Positions 37,655 through 48,152 are shown, counted from the first letter of the stretch. The stretch: 64,000 bases of DNA from Ilyomonas sp965199845 (GCA_965199845.1 CBDATZ010000024.1:62001-126000); one strand, 5' to 3'. The notes: generated from the letters alone by a model not told the origin. A program made the numbers and translations.

Positions 37655-40600
37655 TTAGTGCTTTTTCTTTTTATCATCTTCCGGCAAATCGTAAGGTACG
37701 CCCTGCTCCACTTCCACCGTTTTTAACTGTAATTCTTCGAGCTTCTTTTTGCTGTAAGCAATTTTAGAAATCAGCATGAATAAAACAGGCACAATAAAGA
37801 TAGCCAGCAAAGTAGCTGCGAGCATACCGCCCAATACCGTCCAGCCAATTGTAGAGCGGGCTACACCACCGGCACCGGTTGCAAAAGCCAGTGGCAATAC
37901 ACCTAAAATAAATGCCAGCGACGTCATAATAATCGGGCGCAAACGCAGCTTTACCGCTTCTAATGTAGCAGGCAATAATGCCATACCGTTATCCACTCTT
38001 TCTTTGGCAAATTCAACAATCAAAATCGCGTTTTTAGCTGCCAATCCAATCAACGTAATCAAACCAATCTGTGCATATACGTTATTACTCAAACGAGGTA
38101 TGAGTGTAAGCGTTAAGATCGCACCAAACATACCAAGCGGCACGGCTAATAATACCGAGAAAGGAACAGCCCAGCTTTCGTACAAAGCAGCCAAAAAGAG
38201 GAATACAAACAAGATAGAAAGCGCAAAAATAATGGTTGATGTATTACCGGTTTGTACCTCTTGCCGGCTCAAGCCACCAAAGTCGAAACCATAACCTTCC
38301 GGCAACACCTGTGCGCCTACATCCTCCAATGCAGTAATGGCATCGCCCGTACTATAACCCGCTTTGGAACCACCGTTAATTTCAGCTGTTCTAAACAGGT
38401 TAAAATGTTGAATGAGCGGCGCACTTTCTGCCACACTGTTACTTACCAGCGTACTTAACGGCAGCATGTTTCCGGCAGAATTGCGTACATAATATCTTGA
38501 CAGGTTATTAATATCAGCACGATAACTTGTATCTGCCTGCGCTACCACGCGGAAGTTTCTTCCATACGCAGTAAAATCATTTACATACCGGCTGCCCAGA
38601 AAGGTTTGCATCGTACTATACACATCGCTTAAAGAGACACCAAGTTTTTTACATTTTTCTCTGTCAACATTCAGGTTATAATTTGGCGTACTTGCCTGGA
38701 AGAAAGTAAATACACCTTGCAGTTCCGGCCGCTGGTTAGCCGCTGCCACAAAGTTTTGAACCACTTTGGCAAACTGTGGTAAGCTGTCTGTTGATTCACG
38801 CGCCTGCAATTCAAATGTAAAACCACCGGTTTGTCCCAAACCTGGTATGGCAGGTGGCGATACCACAATTATATTGGCACCTTTTATAGAAGCAAACTTC
38901 TTTTGTAAGGTAGCTACCAAACCGGTTGCAACCAATGAATCGCCTTTACGTTCATCCCAGGGTTTTAACTGGCAGAAAACCGTACCGCTGTTGGTTTTGG
39001 CAGCACCTGTAATACCATTGTAACCACCCAACGCTGCGAAGTGCTGAATACCTTCGGTTGATTGTAAAATATTCATCATGCTGTCGAGCACGGTAATACT
39101 ACGTGTTGTTGAAGAAGCTTCGGGTAATTCATAAGTCATAATCAAACGACCTTCATCTTCCGAGGGAACAAAACCTGTTGGTTTACTTCTAAACAAAAAG
39201 AAAGTTCCAACAAAAATGCAAAGCAGCAATATAACAGCGTACCTGGAATGTTTAATTACTTTTCTTACGGTAACTGTGTATTTTAGCGTTACGCGGTTAA
39301 ACCATGTATTGAACTTGTAGAAGAATTTATTCAATCCTCTCGCGCCTTCTTTTACAGATGTTGGTCGTAGCATGAGTGAGCATAACGCCGGTGTAAGCGA
39401 TAATGCAATAAAAGCCGATATCACCACTGAAATGGCAATCGTAATGGCAAACTGCTGGTACAAGCGCCCTACAATACCCGGAATAAAACCTACCGGCACA
39501 AACACCGCAGCCAGAATTAATGCAATGGCGATTACAGGTCCCGATATTTCCGACATCGCTTTATGCGTAGCGTCTTTGGCCGATAAATTTTCCGAATCAA
39601 TATAATGCTGTACCGCTTCAACCACCACAATTGCATCATCAACCACAATACCAATTGCCAATACAAAACCAAACATAGTTAGTGTATTGATGGTAAAACC
39701 GAGTGGTATAAAAAAGGCAAAGGTTCCGATGATTGAAACGGGAATGGCAAGTACCGGAATCAATGTAGCGCGCCAGTTCTGAAGAAACAGGAATACCACG
39801 ATGGTTACCAGTATTAAAGCTTCTACCAGTGTGTGAATTACTTCGCTGATGGATACGCGCACAACCGTTACCGATTCAAATGGAACAACATAATCAATAT
39901 CTTTTGGAAACGCCTTTTTCATTAACTCCATCTGGTTGTAAACGCCGTTTGCCACATCAATCGCGTTACTGCCCGGTGCCTGGAAAATCAACAGGTAAGA
40001 AGCTCGTTTTTTATCTACAAATGAATTACTGTTATAACTGAATTTACCCAACTGCACGCGAGCCACATCTCTCAAATATACAAGCGAGCCATCCTGCGGA
40101 TTGGTACGGATAATTACATTCTTAAACTGATCTTCTGTGCTCAGACGGCTGTTGGTCATTACCGTATATTCAAATGCCTGTGAAGAAAGCTGTGGCGAAG
40201 CGCCTACCGAACCGGCAGCAATCTGAACGTTCTGTTCCTGTAATGCGGTTACAACTTCGCTGGCTGTAATATTCAATTGCGCCAGCTTATCAGGATTGAG
40301 CCATACACGCATACTAAAATCATCGGCACGGGTAAAAATATCACCCACACCATTCACTCGCTTCAACGCATCCTGCACATAAATATTCGTGTAATTATCT
40401 ACGAACGAAACGCCGTGCGTTCCATTTGGCGAATACATAGCCACCAGCATCAAAATGCTGGGATTACGTTTACGCGTTACAATACCCAACCTGGTAACGT
40501 CAGACGGAATTTGCGGTGTTGCAATGCTTACACGGTTTTGAATATCAAGTGCCGCAATATCCGGATTGGTACCAATTTTCAGATTCACGGTGATAGCTGA

Positions 40601-40864
40601 GCGACCATCGTTTGTACTTGTGCTCTGGATAAAATCCATGCCCGGCGTACCGTTCACTTGTGTTTCAATTGGCGTGGTTACGGTTTGCTCTACCGTTTGC
40701 GCATCGGCACCTGTAAAGTTTGCCTGAATCTGCACCGTTGGCGGCGTAATATCAGGATATTGACTGATAGGCAAATTCAAAATTGCCAGCACACCAACCA
40801 GCACTATCACAATGGAAATAACGATAGCCGTTACCGGTCTTCGTATAAAAGTATCTGCAATCAT
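37655..40864 (-). CDS. RND multidrug efflux pump, HAE1 (AcrB/MexB) family
   Basis: 1069 residues, the normal length for HAE1 pumps. It starts MIADTFIRRPVTAIVISI, has the porter-domain signature GTPGMDFIQSTST, the GDIFTRADDFSMRVWL segment, the proton-relay helix with paired aspartates (GIVVDDAIVVVEAVQHYI, about residues 400-417), and the closing TVLGGMLAATLLAIFIVPVLF. It forms the inner-membrane trimer of a tripartite drug exporter. The membrane fusion partner lies upstream on the same strand, but 406 bases of intergenic DNA with a palindromic element separate them, an unusually large gap for such a pair. Confidence 0.95.
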   Translation of the reverse strand: MIADTFIRRPVTAIVISIVIVLVGVLAILNLPISQYPDITPPTVQIQANFTGADAQTVEQTVTTPIETQVNGTPGMDFIQSTSTNDGRSAITVNLKIGTNPDIAALDIQNRVSIATPQIPSDVTRLGIVTRKRNPSILMLVAMYSPNGTHGVSFVDNYTNIYVQDALKRVNGVGDIFTRADDFSMRVWLNPDKLAQLNITASEVVTALQEQNVQIAAGSVGASPQLSSQAFEYTVMTNSRLSTEDQFKNVIIRTNPQDGSLVYLRDVARVQLGKFSYNSNSFVDKKRASYLLIFQAPGSNAIDVANGVYNQMELMKKAFPKDIDYVVPFESVTVVRVSISEVIHTLVEALILVTIVVFLFLQNWRATLIPVLAIPVSIIGTFAFFIPLGFTINTLTMFGFVLAIGIVVDDAIVVVEAVQHYIDSENLSAKDATHKAMSEISGPVIAIALILAAVFVPVGFIPGIVGRLYQQFAITIAISVVISAFIALSLTPALCSLMLRPTSVKEGARGLNKFFYKFNTWFNRVTLKYTVTVRKVIKHSRYAVILLLCIFVGTFFLFRSKPTGFVPSEDEGRLIMTYELPEASSTTRSITVLDSMMNILQSTEGIQHFAALGGYNGITGAAKTNSGTVFCQLKPWDERKGDSLVATGLVATLQKKFASIKGANIIVVSPPAIPGLGQTGGFTFELQARESTDSLPQFAKVVQNFVAAANQRPELQGVFTFFQASTPNYNLNVDREKCKKLGVSLSDVYSTMQTFLGSRYVNDFTAYGRNFRVVAQADTSYRADINNLSRYYVRNSAGNMLPLSTLVSNSVAESAPLIQHFNLFRTAEINGGSKAGYSTGDAITALEDVGAQVLPEGYGFDFGGLSRQEVQTGNTSTIIFALSILFVFLFLAALYESWAVPFSVLLAVPLGMFGAILTLTLIPRLSNNVYAQIGLITLIGLAAKNAILIVEFAKERVDNGMALLPATLEAVKLRLRPIIMTSLAFILGVLPLAFATGAGGVARSTIGWTVLGGMLAATLLAIFIVPVLFMLISKIAYSKKKLEELQLKTVEVEQGVPYDLPEDDKKKKH

Positions 40865-40930
40865 AACTTCTTCTCTTTCTTAATTCAAATGAGGAAAACC
40901 AATAAACAGCCATTTATGTAACGATCGTCC

Positions 40931-41174
40931 CGTACTCCGGTTTATCATCGTTGCGTCGCACTCTTGTACGCTTTGTTATTAATTAAGCTTTTGTTTTGAA
41001 CCACGAAGGCAGGAAGAAAAAAAGTTTCACTAAGAAATTACTATAGAGATTTTTACTCCTTTATTTCTCTGTGTTCTTAGTGTCTTCATAGTTTAAAAAT
41101 AAAAACCGAATAAATGACCAATTGATAACAGAACCCTGAACGGAGCGTCGCAAGTAAAGATCAACCGGAGATAC
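40931..41174. repeat. Nested palindromic (MITE-like) element between acrA and acrB homologues
   Basis: Outer arms: 40931-40963 (CGTACTCCGGTT... TTGCGTCGC) and, reversed, 41139-41174 (CGTATCTCCGGTTGATC... TTGCGACGC). Inner arms: TTTTGAACCACGAAG (40994-41008) with CACTAAGAAA (41028-41037), against the reverse complement of 41064-41098 (TTCTTAGTGTCTTCATAG). The nested, imperfect inverted repeats with no ORF inside suggest a non-autonomous repeat inserted into the operon. Confidence 0.5.
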
Positions 41175-41228
41175 GAACGCTCGCTACCAAAACTGTATTT
41201 TCATTTTATATCCAACCTTTTACTTCTT

Positions 41229-41272
41229 CACTTATATCTTATATTCCTGGTTCCTGTGTCTTGTCTTTTGTT
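41229..41272. repeat. Short low-complexity repeat related to the one at 24626-24709
   Basis: Read on the minus strand it contains AAAAGACAAGACACAGGAAC and ends AATATAAGATATAAG, like the CAAGATATAAG units in the other tract. It lies directly at the 3' end of the membrane fusion protein gene. Confidence 0.4.
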
Positions 41273-42455
41273 ATTTTTTAGACGAATCTTTTGTTGCCGA
41301 TGCATCAGCTTTTCCACCTTGCGCACCGGTTTGCGGCGATTGTGCGGCAGCAGGATTTCCGGTGGTTACTTTTACACCTTCCTTCACTTTCTGCACACCA
41401 TCTGTAATAACCGTTTCATTGGCTTCCAAACCAGATTTGACAATTATATTTTCACCAATACGTCTACCTAATACAACTTTTTTCTGCACGGCTTTGCTAC
41501 TGTCGCCAACGGTGTAAACAGAAAATTCTCCCATTTGCTCGATTACAGATCTGTAAGGAATCAAAATTTGTTTCTTATCAGCGTCTGTATTTTTTACCCT
41601 TGCATTGCAGGTCATACCAGGACGAAGCGTTAAATCTTTATTTGGAAAAACAAGACGCACTTTTATGGTTCCGGTCTGCGGATCAATAGCGCGGTCTATC
41701 AGGAAAATCTGTCCGACAACTTCGTAAACAAAACCATCCGGCAAACTGATTGTAAAAATAGAATCTGACGGATTTGATCCTTTTTTCTGCATGATTACAA
41801 AACGTTGCAAATCCTTTTCATCTATTGCAAAATCAACCGCCATCGGGTTGTCAGAAGAAACCGTATTGAGAATTGTGCTTCCCGGCGAAACAGCAGCGCC
41901 GAACTTTATCTGCGAAATGCCAATCGTACCGGTTATCGGCGCAACAATGGTTGAATATCGCAGGCTGGTTTGCACGGCACTTACATTGGCTTGCTGTGCC
42001 GCCACCTGGCTTTTTGCTGTGTTTAAATCTGCCACAGAATGTTCTAAAACCTGCCGGGCAACCGCATCCTGATCGGCAAGCTGCTGATAGCGGTCGGCAT
42101 CTTGCTGTGCACGCGCCTGGTTGGCTTTGGCTACGTTGAGGTTAGCTACCGCCTGGTCGTATTGTCCGCGATATTGCTGCTGGTCAACTGAATATAGTTT
42201 TTGTCCTTTTGTAACATGCTGACCATCTTTAAAGAAAATACCGGTGATATAACCCGATACCTGCGGGCGAATTTCGATTTCTTCTAATGGTGTAACGGTT
42301 GCCGGGTATTGATCAAAATAAACCGCGTTGGTATCTTTTACTTTAGCTACGCTTACCGGAACGGCAGGCGGCGGTTGGTTTTTCTTCTCATCTTCTTTTT
42401 TGCCACCACACGAAGCAAGGCAAATCAATATGAATGCTGATAAAATGTATCTCAT
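41271..42455 (-). CDS. RND efflux membrane fusion protein (AcrA/MexA type), lipoprotein
   Basis: 394 residues with a lipoprotein signal (ICLASCGGKKEDE, Cys16). The order is barrel, lipoyl and hairpin domains: VTPLEEIEIRPQVSGYITGIFFKDGQHV (about 58-85), a coiled-coil hairpin rich in Ala and Gln (AKANQARAQQDADRYQQLADQDA) and IVAPITGTIGISQI (about 170-185). It links the inner-membrane pump to the outer-membrane channel. It follows the tolC-like gene and precedes the pump gene; its C-terminus is a low-complexity Ala/Gln/Ser tail. Confidence 0.94.
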   Translation of the reverse strand: MRYILSAFILICLASCGGKKEDEKKNQPPPAVPVSVAKVKDTNAVYFDQYPATVTPLEEIEIRPQVSGYITGIFFKDGQHVTKGQKLYSVDQQQYRGQYDQAVANLNVAKANQARAQQDADRYQQLADQDAVARQVLEHSVADLNTAKSQVAAQQANVSAVQTSLRYSTIVAPITGTIGISQIKFGAAVSPGSTILNTVSSDNPMAVDFAIDEKDLQRFVIMQKKGSNPSDSIFTISLPDGFVYEVVGQIFLIDRAIDPQTGTIKVRLVFPNKDLTLRPGMTCNARVKNTDADKKQILIPYRSVIEQMGEFSVYTVGDSSKAVQKKVVLGRRIGENIIVKSGLEANETVITDGVQKVKEGVKVTTGNPAAAQSPQTGAQGGKADASATKDSSKK

Positions 42456-42477
42456 CGTAAACTGTAATTCTTATTTT

Positions 42478-43820
42478 TTAATACTGAATGTTTCCTAACG
42501 CTTTTTCTACATCCAGCTTGCTGGTAAGCAAATCGTAGAGTGCATTGGTATAATTTACCTGCGCCGTACGCAGATCTGACTCGGCGATAATCACATCTAA
42601 ATAGGTTTTGATACCGGCTTTGTATTGCAGTTGAACCGTATTGTACACTTCATTAGCAATATCTACATTCTCTTTAATTAACTGGTAATTATATAGAGCC
42701 GCTTTATAAGATGTGATTGCCGTAGTATATTCATTTGTAATACTGTCTGTGAGAGAAACAAAATCCCAATCGTTACGCTGCAACTGCAACTCGGCGGAGC
42801 GTATTAGTTGTATTCGTTTAAATCCCTGGAAAATAGGAATACTGACAGATAAACCTGCGTACGAATTGGGAAATGAATAACCATACAGATCTTTAAAATT
42901 CTCGTTTAAATAGGCAATATTATAATTGCCAAAAGCAGAAACGGTTGGCAGAAAACCCCATTTGTTATATTGAAGATTGGCTTTTAATAAGCTTTTTTGC
43001 GGTTTGCAACTGGCGATACTCAATGCGGTCTTTTATTTTTAAAGTCTGCAAAGTGTCTAATTGCGATTCGCGTTCTAATGTAAGCGAATCGTATTGCAAT
43101 GAAAAACTGCTTTCCTGCGGGTAACCCCATTAGATATTTCAGGTAAGAATTCTTGGCTATTAATTGTTCTTCAAAAGTTCTTTTTTGTGCCTTACTGTTG
43201 TTTAACGCGATGGTTGCTTGCTTGTAATCAATCTTATCAACCAAGCCGCCTTTGTATTGATTATAAGCATCCTGCAGGCTGCGCGATAAGCGGACAATAT
43301 CATCTTCCAGCAAATCAATCTGTTGCTGGGTTGCCAGCACATCATAATAAGCTTTGCTTACTGCAACAGCGATGTCTATTTTATTGCGAACCGTATTTTG
43401 TCTTACACTTTGACGAACATCGCCGGCTGTGCGTGACGCTAACAATACATCGCGGTTAAAAATGTTTTGCGTTACCGATAAACCAACGGTTGATGTATTT
43501 CGAACTCCGGTCTGAATGATTTGTCTTTTACCCGTAGAATCTACGCCTAAAGCCGTAGAAGGCAATTTAAAATAATGCTGATAATTTCCGCTAAAACCAA
43601 CTTGCGGATACCAATCGGCCAAGCGACTGCTGATTTCGCGATCAGTAATTTTTTCATCCAGATAAGATTGCTGAATAAATGGCTGATGGTCTAACGCATA
43701 CTGTACACAATTCTGCACAGTTGCATCTTTTAAAGACGAATCGCGTTTTATATCCTGTGCGTGTAAATTGGTTAGCGATAATAGAAATATATAAAGTAAA
43801 AGTTGCCTGCTTATGTTCAT
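42478..43820 (-). pseudogene. TolC-family outer-membrane efflux channel with two frameshifts
   Basis: On the minus strand the reading frame changes twice. The N-terminal 240 residues (signal peptide, QDIKRDSSLKDATVQNCVQY, coiled helices) are in one frame, a short middle section ending DRIEYRQLQTAK is in a second, and LLKANLQYNKWGFLPTV to the end is in a third. Removing one base from the CCCC at 43125-43128 and one from the T6 at 42993-42998 (both plus strand) gives a continuous TolC-like ORF of about 447 residues with the usual two repeats (NKWGFLPTVSAFGNYN; AYLNENFKDLYGYSFPN). It completes the acrA-acrB set. Either it is inactive or the assembly has indels. Confidence 0.85.
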
Positions 43821-43995
43821 ACTGATTTATTCTTTTGCAAAAAGCATACTAAGTGCTTTGCATCATAATTGTTGCTTGCTGTTTTGTTATGAAAGGATAG
43901 CAAAGGTATAGCCGAAATTATGAATAAATCAAACACTTGTTTAATTTTTACGCAGAACAGACTTTTGATTCGGTGTAAATAGTTAAGAAAAAAAG

Positions 43996-44025
43996 AAAGC
44001 CATAACAGAATTCTGTTATGGCTTT
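43996..44025. terminator. Perfect 15 bp palindrome, terminator of the ompH gene
   Basis: AAAGCCATAACAGAA and TTCTGTTATGGCTTT are exact complements with no unpaired loop bases in sequence (the centre GAATTC opens to form the loop). T-runs flank both sides, so it ends the ompH transcript on the minus strand before the efflux operon. Confidence 0.8.
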
Positions 44026-44062
44026 TATATAGAAATTTTAGATTTTCTGAAAAATCGAAAAA

Positions 44063-44690
44063 CTAAGGTTTTGGTTTTGTTGTACCGGCTGCAGGTCTGG
44101 TAGTTGCCGGCGCAGTTCCCGCAGCACCTGGTTTGGCATCGGGATCGTCGCCTAAATAAATTAATTCCTGCGGAAGCTGCGTCATCTTCAACTCTTTTGC
44201 GACACCAACAAAAATGTTATCTATCGGGAAGCCTTGTTCGTAAGTCTGCGGCTTTAAAATCATTGCATATTTATGACTGGCTAAAAAACTTTTTATAAGC
44301 GTTTACAACCTGCTCATATAATGGCTGTGCCAGAGTTTGTGTTTTTTCCTGCGTTTTCTGCTGAGAATATTGTTGCCAGTACACAAGTTTTCCATACACC
44401 TGCTGAAGTTGTGTGGTTGTATAATCCAAAACCGCTTTTGATTTGCCAGCAGCAGAATCGGATTTACGAGTGCTGTCTAAGCGGTGCAATTCATTGTTCA
44501 TAATCTGGTACTCGGCACCTAACGAATCTCTTTGATAAATCTGCACCATGCTGTCTACGGCAACATAGCCGGGCATCGCCTGCACCATATAATCAATATC
44601 AAACACACCAACTTTCATTTGCGCAGCCGCTTTGTTTGTCATACTGCCAAGTGCTGCAATAAGAAGCAGCGAAAGGAACACTTTTTTCAT
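44063..44690 (-). pseudogene. OmpH/Skp-family periplasmic chaperone with a frameshift
   Basis: The first 139 codons (signal peptide, VGVFDIDYMVQAMPGY, a long coiled coil) end in FFSQS, whereas the next frame continues LASHKYAMILKPQTYEQGFP and ends in a Pro/Ala/Thr-rich tail (TAPATTRPAAGTTKPKP). Deleting one A from the A6 at 44283-44288 joins them into one ORF of about 208 residues. Skp/OmpH proteins are trimeric jellyfish-shaped chaperones for outer-membrane proteins. It is the second ompH after bamA, the common Bacteroidota order. Confidence 0.85.
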
Positions 44691-44757
44691 TTTTTATTTG
44701 CTTTTTGTTTACGCATCCTGTTGTTGCGCGTGTTGTTTTATTTTAGATTTTGTAAAA

Positions 44758-45273
44758 CTATTGTTTGATACCGAGCTCGCTAAGTACATCGTCGCTTTTA
44801 TCTAATTTCGGGTCGGCGAAGATAACGGTAATGCCTTCACTTTTATCAAGTATAAAATCGTAACTGCGGGCGGCCGCAATTTTTTGCACGGCGTTATATA
44901 CTTTGTCCTGAATTGGTTTTACCAGTTTCTGTCTTTCGTTAAATAAATCGCCCTGGTAGCCAAAGCGTTTCTTTTGCAGATCGCGCACTTCTTTTTCTTT
45001 GTTAAACAGCTCGTCTTCACGCTTTTTCTTCAGTTCATCGCTCAGCATATATTGCTCGGCATCGTAGTCTTTATACATTTTATCAAGGGCTGCCTGGCGG
45101 GTATCAATGTCTTTTTGCCACTGATCGCTAACCTGTTGCAGCTTCGTATCAGCATCTTTATATTCCGGCATTTTGTCCAGAATATATTTGGTATCAATAA
45201 TGGCATACCGCTGTGCTGAAACACTTAGCGTTGTGGCTAAAGCAATGGTAATTACTATCAATATCTTTTTCAT
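44758..45273 (-). CDS. OmpH/Skp-family periplasmic chaperone
   Basis: 171 residues from the ATG at 45273; an upstream in-frame codon at 45312 would add a leader without signal-peptide character. Signal peptide to about residue 20, then QRYAIIDTKYILDKMPEYK and a long Lys/Glu-rich coiled coil (about 45-125) and a closing beta segment RSYDFILDKSEGITVIFADP. It assists folding of outer-membrane proteins and lies between bamA and a second, frameshifted paralogue. Confidence 0.93.
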   Translation of the reverse strand: MKKILIVITIALATTLSVSAQRYAIIDTKYILDKMPEYKDADTKLQQVSDQWQKDIDTRQAALDKMYKDYDAEQYMLSDELKKKREDELFNKEKEVRDLQKKRFGYQGDLFNERQKLVKPIQDKVYNAVQKIAAARSYDFILDKSEGITVIFADPKLDKSDDVLSELGIKQ

Positions 45274-45347
45274 GGAAATGTTATTTTTTCCGCAAGTTAA
45301 AGGATTGTACAATTTGCTGTTTCTTATCCTTCCGCTTTAGCTTCTTT

Positions 45348-48152
45348 TTAATCCGGTTCGTAACCTAACATAAACGTGAAACGACCAATATCTTTTAATG
45401 TTGCACCCGGCGTATAACGGTCGAGACCAATACCATAATCGAACCCAAGTAATCCAAACATCGGCAGGTAAAAACGCATACCTAAACCTACTGAACGACG
45501 CAACTGGAATGGATTGTATTCTTTAAAATTATACCAGCCGTTAGCAGCTTCAAAAAAGCCCAATCCATAAATGGTGCTGCTTGGATTTAAGCTTAACGGA
45601 TAGCGCAACTCTAAGGTATATTTATTAAAGATGGTAAAATATTGAGGCGCCTGCTGCTGATCGGGATTTACTTTCGGATCGGAAGTGCTGTACACCGGAT
45701 AACCTCTCTGCGAAATAATATCGTAACCAAGCAATGCGTAGCTGTTACTTAAACCGGCATCGCCAACCTGGAAACGCTCGAACGGAGAAATATTCAGCTT
45801 ATCGTTATAACGACCTAAGAAGCCATATTTAGCAGATGCTTTCAATACAAACTGCTGGTTTTTATCAGTGCCGCGTGGCTTGCCTAACGGCACATACCAT
45901 TCGCCGGTAAATCTCCATTTGTGATATTCAATCAGTTTATACGGGTTCATGTCGTTCACAATGTCAGGCTTAATTAAAGACCAGGGCGGCGTTACTTGTA
46001 AACTCAGCAAAAAGTTGGAGCCGGTGCGTGGAAATATTGGCTGATCAACAGAAGTACGCTGCAAAGCAAAGCGAAGGTTTACGTTGTTGGAATAACCATT
46101 CCGCAATAACGTTCCGTCTTTCAACGCCAGACTTTGATCCAGTGCATAATTGTGAAGCGTATAACGCGAATAGTTTAAGGTAGTGGTAAATGAAAAATAA
46201 TCGTCCGGCCACTTTAATTGTTTGCCTAACCCAATAGAAGCTCCGGTTGTTCTGAAGAAAGAAGTGTCAGAATTTTTATCATACAAACCCGTTGTATAAT
46301 TGTAACCGTTCGAATATTTTGTATCGTAAAACGCAACAGTAAGTGAGTTTCTTTTTTTACCGCCTAACCAGGGTTCAGTAAACGAAACATTATAGCTTCG
46401 ATAAGCGCGACCATTACTTTGATAACGAATACTTAGCTTTTGACCATCACCAACCGGTAGCGGATCCCAGGCTTCTTTGTGAAATATATTTCGGACAGAG
46501 AAATTGTTGAACGAAACGCCAAGCGTTCCGGTAAGACCAATGCCACCACCAAAACCGGCGCTCAATTCCAACTGGTCGCTCGATTTTTCTTCTACTTCCC
46601 AGGTTACGTCTACCGTTCCGTCTTCCTGATTAGGAACAATATTCGGGTTGATTTTTTCCTGGTTAAAGAAACCCAGATTGGCAATTTCACGTGTTGAACG
46701 AATCACATCCTGGCGACTGAATTTCTCACCCGGCAAGGTCCGTAACTCGCGGCGAATTACATATTCTTTTGTTTTTTCGTTGCCCGTGATGCGAACATTT
46801 TTCCAGGTTGCCTGCGGTCCCTCAATAACTTTAATATTGAAATCAATCGTATCGTTATATACCGCCGTTTCCGTTACCTGCGTCTGGAAAAACAAATAAC
46901 CATCATCCATATACAAACCACTGATGTCGCCACCTTCAGGAGAAACGCTTTTGCCTAATTTCTTATTTAATAAATCAAGATTATACGTGTCGCCTTTTTT
47001 GATAGCCAGAATTGCGGTTAGCAACGAATCGGGATATTTTGTATTGCTGCTCCATCCAATATTTCCAAAATAGTATTTATGTCCTTCCAATACTTTAATA
47101 GAAATATCCATATTGCCTTTGCTGTTGTAAGTAATCGGATCGCTTACCAATACAGCATCGCGGTAACCCAGCGAGTTATAATAATCAATCAGCTTTTCTT
47201 TGTCTTCATTGTATTTTTTGTCGCTGAATTTAGCTGACGTAAAAAACTTGAGACGTACATACGGATCTAATACTTTTTTTGTTTTGGAAGGATAGAAGAA
47301 TCCTTTGTCGTGCATATAATCGTTAAACGTATATACTTTAGGATTCAGAATGCTGCTGTCGGTTGGCGGATACAACGTAAGGCGCGTCATCTCTTTTGTA
47401 CCTTTCATTTGTTTTTTCAGCTTCGCATCTTCAACTGTATTATCAATAAAATAAATGTCGCTGATTTTTACTTTTGTGCCTCTGTCAACCACAAACGTTA
47501 ATACCTGCGAATTCACCAAAGCCGTATCCTGCTTGTCTTTGATGGTAACCGTTACACCACGAAATCCTTTTTCAGCATAAAACTTATTAATGGCGTCAAC
47601 AGCCGTTCGCTTCATATTTTCGGTAATCACCCTGCCTTTTACCAGTCCGGTTTTCTTTTTTAAGTCGTCGGTCTCAGCTTTTTTTACACCATCAAATGTA
47701 AAATCGGCAAGACGCGGACGTTCCTGTACGGCAATATTAATATCCATGCTATCACCTTCCAGCTTGGTAATAATAATCTGCACATCGCTGAAATAGTTTT
47801 GCGACCATAGCTTTTTGATGGCTTTGGCAAAATTATCGCCACCCGGAATTACAACTTCTTCACCAACGGTTAAGGTAGAAATAGATACCAGCAATGCTTG
47901 GTCGAAATAGCGGTTGCCGCTAACGGTGATGTTGGCAATCTTATATTTTTTAGGCGTACGCTGATTGTAAATATTCATCAGGTCCGCATCAACAGAAGTA
48001 ACCGGTTCGGATGTATCAGCCGATGGATTTACGGTTGTATCGGTTTGCAAAGCACTGCTGTCTGAAAGCGGAACCTGCTGCGCAAATGTGGAAGAAGCCG
48101 CAATAACTGCTAACAAAAACTGGAGAATAAAAAAGCTGTAAACGTGACGCAT
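45348..48152 (-). CDS. bamA: Outer-membrane protein assembly factor BamA
   Basis: 934 residues from the ATG at 48152, which begins a good signal peptide (MRHVYSFFILQFLLAVIAAS); the frame is open further upstream but without one. The N-terminal half holds about five POTRA repeats (for example KIANITVSGNRYFDQALLV, ITGNEKTKEYVIRRELRTLPGEKFSRQDV), and the C-terminal half is an Omp85 barrel containing the signature VRGY-like QRGYPVY loop and the final FTFMLGYEPD strand. BamA is essential for inserting barrel proteins into the outer membrane. It heads the bamA-ompH-ompH unit. Confidence 0.95.
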   Translation of the reverse strand: MRHVYSFFILQFLLAVIAASSTFAQQVPLSDSSALQTDTTVNPSADTSEPVTSVDADLMNIYNQRTPKKYKIANITVSGNRYFDQALLVSISTLTVGEEVVIPGGDNFAKAIKKLWSQNYFSDVQIIITKLEGDSMDINIAVQERPRLADFTFDGVKKAETDDLKKKTGLVKGRVITENMKRTAVDAINKFYAEKGFRGVTVTIKDKQDTALVNSQVLTFVVDRGTKVKISDIYFIDNTVEDAKLKKQMKGTKEMTRLTLYPPTDSSILNPKVYTFNDYMHDKGFFYPSKTKKVLDPYVRLKFFTSAKFSDKKYNEDKEKLIDYYNSLGYRDAVLVSDPITYNSKGNMDISIKVLEGHKYYFGNIGWSSNTKYPDSLLTAILAIKKGDTYNLDLLNKKLGKSVSPEGGDISGLYMDDGYLFFQTQVTETAVYNDTIDFNIKVIEGPQATWKNVRITGNEKTKEYVIRRELRTLPGEKFSRQDVIRSTREIANLGFFNQEKINPNIVPNQEDGTVDVTWEVEEKSSDQLELSAGFGGGIGLTGTLGVSFNNFSVRNIFHKEAWDPLPVGDGQKLSIRYQSNGRAYRSYNVSFTEPWLGGKKRNSLTVAFYDTKYSNGYNYTTGLYDKNSDTSFFRTTGASIGLGKQLKWPDDYFSFTTTLNYSRYTLHNYALDQSLALKDGTLLRNGYSNNVNLRFALQRTSVDQPIFPRTGSNFLLSLQVTPPWSLIKPDIVNDMNPYKLIEYHKWRFTGEWYVPLGKPRGTDKNQQFVLKASAKYGFLGRYNDKLNISPFERFQVGDAGLSNSYALLGYDIISQRGYPVYSTSDPKVNPDQQQAPQYFTIFNKYTLELRYPLSLNPSSTIYGLGFFEAANGWYNFKEYNPFQLRRSVGLGMRFYLPMFGLLGFDYGIGLDRYTPGATLKDIGRFTFMLGYEPD

